The translations under genes and the position numbers were made by a program. A DNA stretch of 11,516 nucleotides. Origin: an uncultured Actinomyces sp. (GTDB lineage: Bacteria; Actinomycetota; Actinomycetes; Actinomycetales; Actinomycetaceae). The stretch lies in NCBI GenBank assembly GCA_938028585.1, contig CALIZH010000140.1, forward strand, positions 1 through 11,516. Reading direction: 5' to 3'. The notes beneath the pieces were generated by a model. That model was not told the DNA's origin, did not search any database, and was given only the letters and a program-made list of their open reading frames with translations. Positions 7,230 to 11,516 of the stretch are shown here, piece after piece (the first letter of the stretch is position 1; each line of letters opens with the position of its first letter).

Positions 7230-7954
7230 AACGCAGCGTTCAGCTGCTCTTCGCTGGCATTGCGCAGGTCAGAGACAATTTGGCCATCACGGACAACCAA
7301 GACGCGATCAGCGTAGGTTGCGGCGTGAACATCGTGAGTAACCATAATGACGGACTGACCCAGTTCGGTAACCGCTCGGCGCAATAGATCAAGAACCTCT
7401 GAGGTCGAGTGAGAATCCAGGTTACCCGTGGGTTCATCAGCAACGATGACTGCGGGACGGCTCATCAGTGCGCGAGCAACGGCCACGCGCTGCTGCTGGC
7501 CACCCGAAAGTTCTGATGGCCTGTGGTTAAGGCGTTGTTCCAGCCCCAGCGAAGAAACAACAAAGCTGAACCAGTCTTCATCGACTTTCTGCCCCGCAAG
7601 TTCCAAGGGGAGAAGGATGTTTGCCTTCGCATCCAGGGTGGGAATCAAGTTGAAGCTCTGGAAGATGAAGCCGATGCGATCGCGGCGAAGCTTGGTTAGA
7701 TCAGCATCTTTCAAAGCGGTGATCTCTGTGTTTTCGATGAGCACGCGACCTGAGGTCAGCGAATCAAGTCCCGCAAGGATATGCATCATGGTGGACTTAC
7801 CCGAGCCCGAGGGGCCCATGATTGCGGTGAACTCACCAGAGTAGAAGTCAACGGTGACGTCATTGAGGGCGGTGACCTGGGTATCGCCCATGCCGTAAAT
7901 CTTGGAAACGTTAGCGAGGCGAACGATCGGGGTCGCAGATGGTTCTGTATTCAT
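7223..7954 (-). CDS. ABC transporter ATP-binding protein, LolD/MacB type
   Basis: Cytoplasmic nucleotide-binding subunit that powers the adjacent FtsX-type permease; 243 residues, normal for the family. All motifs are intact: Walker A GPSGSGKST (47-55, K53), Q-loop Q99 (FQSFNLIPTL), signature LSGGQQQR (149-156), Walker B VIVADE with E174, D-loop NLDS (178-181) and H-loop H207 (MVTHD). The combination of IYGMGDTQVTALNDV at the start with FQSFNLIP is typical of the LolD/MacB/FtsE-like exporter group. No partner membrane-fusion protein or two-component system lies in the window. The ATG at 7954 lacks a well-spaced Shine-Dalgarno and is preceded by a -10-like CATGAT 6 nt upstream. It is the first gene of the two-gene operon. 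Confidence 0.95.
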   Translation of the reverse strand: MNTEPSATPIVRLANVSKIYGMGDTQVTALNDVTVDFYSGEFTAIMGPSGSGKSTMMHILAGLDSLTSGRVLIENTEITALKDADLTKLRRDRIGFIFQSFNLIPTLDAKANILLPLELAGQKVDEDWFSFVVSSLGLEQRLNHRPSELSGGQQQRVAVARALMSRPAVIVADEPTGNLDSHSTSEVLDLLRRAVTELGQSVIMVTHDVHAATYADRVLVVRDGQIVSDLRNASEEQLNAALR

Positions 7955-7960
7955 AGCTCC

Positions 7961-7966
7961 ATCATG
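7961..7966 (-). promoter_or_regulatory. Candidate -10 box of the ABC transporter operon (leaderless)
   Basis: Minus-strand CATGAT (four of six matches to TATAAT) is followed by 6 nt (GGAGCT) and the ATG at 7954. The layout is the same as before the DUF4190 gene. GGAG lies only 2 nt from the ATG, too close for normal ribosome binding. The box overlaps the palindrome ATCATGAT. It is weaker than the other boxes because T1 is missing. Confidence 0.3.
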
Positions 7967-7992
7967 ATTGCCCGAGTCGCGTGGTCGCTATG

Positions 7993-8025
7993 GGGGGATG
8001 CCCTGGGCCTTCCCTGATTTCCCCC
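7993..8025. terminator. Weak candidate terminator after the ABC-class ATPase gene
   Basis: GGGGGA (7993-7998) pairs with TCCCCC (8020-8025) around a 21-nt GC-rich loop, starting 11 nt past the ATPase stop on the minus strand. There is no T-tract and the stem is only 6 bp. It is the only hairpin I see in this 81-bp intergenic region. Confidence 0.25.
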
Positions 8026-8035
8026 GGTGCGTCCC

Positions 8036-9829
8036 TTAGTCTTTGGTGGTGCTGGAGGGCTCTTTCTCGCTCAAGCTCAGTCCCCGGAAGCGGTTAAGCG
8101 CCGCCGCAACATCAACGAGGCGTGGGCGGGCAAGGCGTCCTGGCAGGGCGTGCGCTCCGAACTTTACGACGGCGTCTAAACCTTCAGAGTTCAGCGTGCG
8201 CTCAAGGCGTGCCAAAAGATCACTCAGGGTACTTGTCCCATTCGCGTAGGAATAAAGCAGCCCGCGAAGCATCCACGCAATCGCCTCGGTCTGTCCCGGA
8301 TCCACAATCTGCTCGACATCTCCCAAATCAAGGTTGATCTTGTCGATGGTGATTGAGGACAAACCTGCTGCCTTCGTCTTTGGTCGATCGGAGGAATGCA
8401 AGCGCGCAGGGGCGCATCGCGCTAAAGGAGCGTCCATCGTCAGGTTCTGATGTACACGAGGAAGCTCTTTGACGACTTGACGGGCCCGATCGCTCACGTC
8501 TAGGCAGCGGTAGTGGTCCATCATCAAGACCCGATCCGCCTGATCGAGATAATCTCCCGATCCGCCCATGACGAGGATCGTTGAGACACCCAGATCTTTG
8601 TGTAGAGAGGAAATTCGATCAACAAGCGGAGTGATCGGCTCCTTTTCGGCTTGGACCAACTCGCGCATACGGGCATCACGGATCATGAGGTTCGTTGCGC
8701 TGGTGTCTTCGTCAATCAAGAGGAGTGTCGAGCCCAATTGGATTGACTCGATTAAGGATGCAGCCTGCGATGTCGAACCTGAGGCATTCTCGGTGGAGAA
8801 ATGCGTTGTGTCGGCATCTCCCGGAAGATGAGTGATGAAGGATGAGACGTCGACGCCAGTGACCGCCCGACCATCGGCGGCGCGTACCTTCATCGCATCC
8901 TCAAGGGTTGCGACGTATTCGCGGCCGTCTCCCGGAATGTGTGCATAAACGCCGCGCTGAATCGCGCCCAAAAGTGTGGACTTACCGTGATATCCACCGC
9001 CGATAATCACCGTGACTCCCGGCTCGATTGCCATCCCGCGAAGGACACCCGCGTGGGGGAGCTCGACCTCGGCCTCGAGAGTGGCGGGGGAAGTAAAAGG
9101 AAGTGCACCCTCCATGGGGGATTGCGAGACTCCGCTGCGGCGAGCAAGAACGGAACCATTGGCGATGAAGGAAACCCAGCCGCGATCGATCAGGATCTGC
9201 TGCAGCGCGCGATAATCCTCGTAAACCGCGATATGACGCAACAAGCCCTCGCGTTCGCGCTCAACTTCGGGGATATCGCTCAGGTAGTCGAAAGAATCTT
9301 GGACCGCGTCGGGTACATCGAGGTCGAAAATCTGTGCGGCGCGGTGGCCAAGGATTGTGCGGCCTCGTGCGGGCATGCGGACTTCAAAACGCAATTCAAC
9401 GCGGTCGGGCTTGACGGTGCAGGCACTGCGATCAAGAATCTCGACGCTGGGGGACATGACCTGAATGTCATGAAGGCGGCGCTCGCGAAGAGAACGGTTG
9501 AAAGCACGGAGTAGATAATCCGCACACGCCGCCCGCGCATCGGGTGAGGCGATCGCTGCCTGCGGAAGTCCCATTTCCTGCGGGGTTGAAATGGCACGTA
9601 CTTTCGAAGGCGGAGCATAGGGATCGGCCTGAATTCGGTCGATTGAAAGCGAGAAACTCCCGAAATCCCACATTCCAACGACGGACTTGTAAGCCGGATA
9701 TGAACGTCCATCAAGTTTGTGGAGCGTGCGGATAAGCTCTTCATCGCTGCCGGTGTGCTTGCGGAACTCAGCGGTAGAACTCTGGCCGGAAAGACGCTGT
9801 GCGCGCTCTGGATTGGTTGAGGTGCTCAT
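8036..9829 (-). CDS. ABC-class predicted ATPase (PF09818, MRB1590-like)
   Basis: A 597-residue soluble P-loop ATPase of the family annotated 'predicted ATPase of the ABC class'. The only member I recall with functional data is trypanosome MRB1590, an RNA-editing-associated RNA-binding protein; the bacterial role is unknown. An N-terminal region (about 1-265; note YKSVVGMWDFGSFSLSIDRIQ and DPYAPPSKVR) precedes the ATPase core. The core has Walker A GGGYHGKST (277-285, K283), an atypical signature-like NASGSTSQAAS, Walker B LLLIDED with D373/E374, and a VMGGSGDYLDQADRVLMMD segment where the H-loop normally lies. A C-terminal domain follows. I chose the ATG at 9829, which is 4 nt after the DUF4190 stop; an in-frame TTG at 9841 would overlap that gene. 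Neither has a Shine-Dalgarno, so translation is probably coupled. There are no membrane segments and no transporter partner, so it is not a classical ABC transporter. Confidence 0.85.
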   Translation of the reverse strand: MSTSTNPERAQRLSGQSSTAEFRKHTGSDEELIRTLHKLDGRSYPAYKSVVGMWDFGSFSLSIDRIQADPYAPPSKVRAISTPQEMGLPQAAIASPDARAACADYLLRAFNRSLRERRLHDIQVMSPSVEILDRSACTVKPDRVELRFEVRMPARGRTILGHRAAQIFDLDVPDAVQDSFDYLSDIPEVEREREGLLRHIAVYEDYRALQQILIDRGWVSFIANGSVLARRSGVSQSPMEGALPFTSPATLEAEVELPHAGVLRGMAIEPGVTVIIGGGYHGKSTLLGAIQRGVYAHIPGDGREYVATLEDAMKVRAADGRAVTGVDVSSFITHLPGDADTTHFSTENASGSTSQAASLIESIQLGSTLLLIDEDTSATNLMIRDARMRELVQAEKEPITPLVDRISSLHKDLGVSTILVMGGSGDYLDQADRVLMMDHYRCLDVSDRARQVVKELPRVHQNLTMDAPLARCAPARLHSSDRPKTKAAGLSSITIDKINLDLGDVEQIVDPGQTEAIAWMLRGLLYSYANGTSTLSDLLARLERTLNSEGLDAVVKFGAHALPGRLARPRLVDVAAALNRFRGLSLSEKEPSSTTKD

Positions 9830-9833
9830 GAGT

Positions 9834-10355
9834 TCAGCCAATCGCGTGCGAGATCGTGATGATCGCGTAAATGATGAGGAAAACTACCAGGCAAGAGTGA
9901 ATGGCTGTGCCCGCGATGCCCAGAGAACGGGCCATGAGGGCCTTCTGATAGGAACTTTCGGGAAGGGATGCCGAGCGAGCGTTCTTGATCGCGGAAGTGC
10001 TCCATGCCCACGCCGGAATCGAGCCGAAAAGACCGATAAGGAGCAGGCCGAGAAGAGCAAGAACCAGTGGGCCGGTGCTGGGGATATTGCGTGCCTCCAG
10101 CGTCGGGGTGGTCGGCGTGTAGGTGAATTGAGGTGCGCCGAATTGGGGCTGGGGGGCTGTTTGGGGCTGCTGGGGTGCAACGGGAGTTGGCGCTGGCATT
10201 GCCGGAGACGGTGCTGGCATTGCCGAGGACGGTGCTGGCATTGCCGGAGATGGTGCTGGCACTTGCGGTACCTGCGCGGATTCCGCGTATCCCGGAGCGT
10301 TCATTGGGACGGGGGCTGTGAATGGTCCGGAGTTTTGCGGATCAGGTTGCGTCAT
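9834..10355 (-). CDS. Proline-rich two-helix membrane protein (DUF4190-like)
   Basis: 173-residue protein of unknown function. Residues 1-90 are a disordered Pro/Ala/Gln-rich cytoplasmic tail that contains a 7-residue repeat (PAPSPAM, PAPSSAM, PAPSPAM, PAPTPVA) and a Gln/Pro stretch. Residues about 91-170 hold two hydrophobic helices (about 93-116 and 147-169) separated by a short segment with WSTSAIKNAR, the pattern of actinobacterial DUF4190 proteins. No catalytic motif is visible. The ATG at 10355 is preceded by TATGAT 6 nt upstream. GGAGG abuts the ATG with a 1-nt gap, too close to serve as a Shine-Dalgarno. The gene is the first of a two-gene unit with the ABC-class ATPase. It could be a membrane anchor or partner for that ATPase; this is inference from coupling only. 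Confidence 0.8.
   Translation of the reverse strand: MTQPDPQNSGPFTAPVPMNAPGYAESAQVPQVPAPSPAMPAPSSAMPAPSPAMPAPTPVAPQQPQTAPQPQFGAPQFTYTPTTPTLEARNIPSTGPLVLALLGLLLIGLFGSIPAWAWSTSAIKNARSASLPESSYQKALMARSLGIAGTAIHSCLVVFLIIYAIITISHAIG
10145..10175 (+). repeat. Potential G-quadruplex motif inside the DUF4190 gene
   Basis: Four G-runs on the plus strand (4, 6, 4 and 4 guanines at 10145, 10151, 10163 and 10172) are separated by loops of 2, 6 and 5 nt. The plus strand is the template strand of this minus-strand gene. The codons specify the Pro/Gln-rich linker, so the motif may be a by-product of CCC/CAG codons. Confidence 0.6.
10189..10272. repeat. 21-bp tandem repeat, three full copies plus a degenerate fourth
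   Basis: Units start at 10189, 10210, 10231 and 10252. The first three differ from each other at two or three positions; the fourth keeps only its first half (GGTGCTGGCA). Each unit encodes seven residues of the Pro/Ala-rich tail, so gain or loss of a unit keeps the reading frame. It resembles a small in-frame minisatellite. Confidence 0.85.
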
Positions 10356-10361
10356 GCCTCC

Positions 10362-10367
10362 ATCATA
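10362..10367 (-). promoter_or_regulatory. Candidate -10 box of the DUF4190/ATPase unit (leaderless)
   Basis: Minus-strand TATGAT (five of six matches to TATAAT) is followed by exactly 6 nt (GGAGGC) and the ATG at 10355. This is the best -10 match in the window. No clear -35 is visible at 16-18 nt. Confidence 0.5.
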
Positions 10368-10417
10368 GGCAATGGCTTGAGGTACAGGCGCGTTCCAAGC
10401 ATCCTCTAAGCTTGCTC

Positions 10418-10475
10418 CACATGAAGTCGGTGTTTGTCACAGGTTATGCCCTGTGTCTTTTCCTGACTTCGTGTG
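10418..10475 (+). other. Long imperfect hairpin in the nrdE-DUF4190 intergenic region
   Basis: An outer 11-bp stem joins CACATGAAGTC (10418-10428) and GACTTCGTGTG (10465-10475) with one T-G wobble; two more pairs (G-T, G-C) may extend it inward. A symmetric 9/9-nt internal loop leads to an inner 6-bp stem CACAGG (10438-10443)/CCTGTG (10450-10455) with a 6-nt loop. The wobbles favour folding of plus-strand RNA, antisense to both neighbours. It may be a small RNA, a protein-binding dyad or a terminator remnant. No known RNA family was recognised. The rest of the 10356-10578 region holds the promoter and the nrdE terminator. Confidence 0.45.
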
Positions 10476-10526
10476 ACTTTCCGAGGCTGCGGACGAGGCC
10501 GCGAGCCCCCGCACCAGCACACATGC

Positions 10527-10558
10527 AGAGCGGGGGCCGGTTTCCCGACCCCCGCTCT
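10527..10558 (-). terminator. Terminator after nrdE
   Basis: A 10-bp GC-rich stem (AGAGCGGGGG at 10527-10536, CCCCCGCTCT at 10549-10558), then a C/A mismatch, a CGG/CCG inner stem and a TTTC loop. On the minus strand it begins 20 nt after the nrdE stop. There is no T-tract. It has the same architecture as the hairpin at 4591-4634. Confidence 0.85.
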
Positions 10559-10578
10559 ACCCGCAAACGGGCTTGACG

Positions 10579-11516
10579 TCACAGCATGCAGGACACGCAG
10601 CCCGAAACTTCGGTGCCTTCCAGTGCCATCTGACGCAGTCGCATGTAGTACAGGGTCTTGATGCCCTTCCTCCACGCGTAAATGTAGGACTTGTTGAGGT
10701 CACGCGTGGTCACCGTATCGGGGTAGAACAGCGTGAGCGACAGGCCCTGATCGACGTGCTGGGTCGCCACCGCGTAGGTGTCGATGATCTTCTCGGGGCC
10801 GATTTCGTACGCGTCCTGGTAGTACTCCAGGTTTTCGTTCGTCATGTAGGGCGCCGGGTAGTAGACGCGACCGATCTTGCCTTCTTTGCGGATTTCGATG
10901 CGCGAGACGATCGGGTGGATCGACGAGGTCGAGCCGTTGATGTACGAGATCGAACCGGTCGGCGGGACCGCCTGCAGGTTCTGGTTGTACATACCGTACT
11001 GGGCGACGTCGGCCGCCAGAGCCGCCCAATCCTCCTGCGTGGGCAGGTGGATTGTCGAGGCCGCAAGAAGTTCGCGGCAGCGCTCAGTTTGGGGCTCCCA
11101 CACCTGGTCGATGTACTTGCGGAAGTACTCGCCCGAGGCGTACTGGGAATCCTCGAAGCCCTCGAAGCTCACTCCGCGCTCGCGGGCAATCGTGCACGAG
11201 GCCTTAATGGCCTCGTAGGCGACGGCCATGAAGTACATATTCGTGAAGTCCAGGGCTTCTTCGCTGCCGTAGTAGACGTGCTCGCGGGCAAGGTAGCCGT
11301 GGAGGTTCATTTGACCCAAGCCGATGGCATGGCTCATGGAGTTACCGCGGGCAATCGAGGGCACCGACTGAATGTCCGACAGGTCAGAGACGGCGGTCAG
11401 TCCGCGGATTGCGGTCTCGATGGTCTTGGAGAAGTCCGGGGAATCCATGGTCTTCGCGATATTGAGCGAGCCCAGGTTGCAGGAGATGTCCTTGCCGACG
11501 TGCGAGTACGACAGGT
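10579..11516 (-). CDS. nrdE: Class Ib ribonucleotide reductase alpha subunit (5' part beyond the window)
   Basis: Catalytic subunit that reduces ribonucleoside diphosphates to deoxyribonucleotides; it works with NrdF (radical), NrdI and the electron donor NrdH. The last 311 residues are visible, under half of the roughly 720-residue family length. DISCNLGSLNIA (Cys codon 11479-11481) holds one cysteine of the active-site redox pair. PPTGSISYINGSTSSIHPI is the conserved substrate-site loop. The Tyr-Tyr pair of the radical path (codons 10645-10650, in TLYYMRLRQ) and the C-terminal CVSC thiol shuttle (codons 10588-10590 and 10597-10599) are present, and the protein ends in CVSCML. The short CX2C tail and overall sequence fit class Ib rather than Ia. 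The thiyl-radical cysteine should lie just outside the window. The codons are more strongly C/G-ending than in its neighbours, as expected for a highly expressed gene. No nrdF follows; a terminator does. Confidence 0.96.
   Translation of the reverse strand, partial: LSYSHVGKDISCNLGSLNIAKTMDSPDFSKTIETAIRGLTAVSDLSDIQSVPSIARGNSMSHAIGLGQMNLHGYLAREHVYYGSEEALDFTNMYFMAVAYEAIKASCTIARERGVSFEGFEDSQYASGEYFRKYIDQVWEPQTERCRELLAASTIHLPTQEDWAALAADVAQYGMYNQNLQAVPPTGSISYINGSTSSIHPIVSRIEIRKEGKIGRVYYPAPYMTNENLEYYQDAYEIGPEKIIDTYAVATQHVDQGLSLTLFYPDTVTTRDLNKSYIYAWRKGIKTLYYMRLRQMALEGTEVSGCVSCML

Noticed and set aside
8939..9514. 191-codon plus-strand open frame
   Set aside because: Opposite the N-terminal region and Walker A of the ABC-class ATPase, whose reading frame is clearly real.
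9717..10409. 230-codon plus-strand open frame with Arg/Cys/Trp-rich repeats
   Set aside because: Antisense to the DUF4190 gene and the start of the ATPase gene. The Cys/Arg/Trp repeats are just the 21-bp tandem repeat read on the other strand.
1..11516. CRISPR array, tRNA or rRNA gene, insertion sequence, phage or defence module
   Set aside because: I looked for spaced direct repeats, cloverleaf or rRNA signatures, transposase or integrase motifs and terminal inverted repeats, and found none. Coding genes account for nearly the whole window.

Overview
The window looks like chromosomal DNA of a moderately high-GC actinomycete. I would place it in or near the Actinomycetaceae (Schaalia/Actinomyces-like). 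The reasons are the gene content (class Ib ribonucleotide reductase, oligopeptidase B, a GtrA-like protein, and the ATP-binding plus FtsX-type permease pair), the use of GTG starts, terminators without U-tracts, and -10 boxes abutting start codons. The genus is inference. Nothing here looks like a phage, plasmid, insertion sequence or CRISPR array.

Layout from left to right. (a) 1-3008, minus strand: ptrB (oligopeptidase B) followed 11 bp later by an RNase HI gene. The RNase HI runs off the left edge and carries an unusual C-terminal extension. (b) 3009-3098: a compact 90-bp divergent promoter region. (c) 3099-4538, plus strand: a four-helix GtrA-family membrane protein and then a patatin-like phospholipase of the YjjU type. 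(d) 4539-4670: a convergent intergenic region with a perfect 17-bp stem terminator. (e) 4671-7954, minus strand: a two-gene ABC transporter operon, with a LolD/MacB-type ATPase and a large FtsX/MacB-type permease. (f) 8036-10355, minus strand: a two-gene unit. A small proline-rich two-helix membrane protein (DUF4190-like) is directly coupled to a PF09818-type 'ABC-class' ATPase related to the trypanosome RNA-binding protein MRB1590. (g) 10356-10578: a 223-bp intergenic region with a strong terminator and a second, unexplained long imperfect hairpin. (h) 10579-11516, minus strand: the 3' part of nrdE, running off the right edge.

The genes fall into four small independent transcription units plus nrdE; they do not form one pathway. 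The most coherent pattern is in the start sites. Every operon-leading gene whose start lies in the window (ptrB, gtrA-like, patatin, ABC ATPase, DUF4190) has a -10-like hexamer ending 6 or 7 nt before its start codon and no usable Shine-Dalgarno. The operon-internal rnhA and permease genes have good Shine-Dalgarno sequences that overlap the preceding stop codon. This suggests leaderless mRNAs for the leading genes.

The least understood elements are the ABC-class ATPase/DUF4190 pair, the RNase HI C-terminal extension and the hairpin at 10418-10475. I did not find a clearly new multi-gene system. No gene-free stretch exceeds 300 bases.
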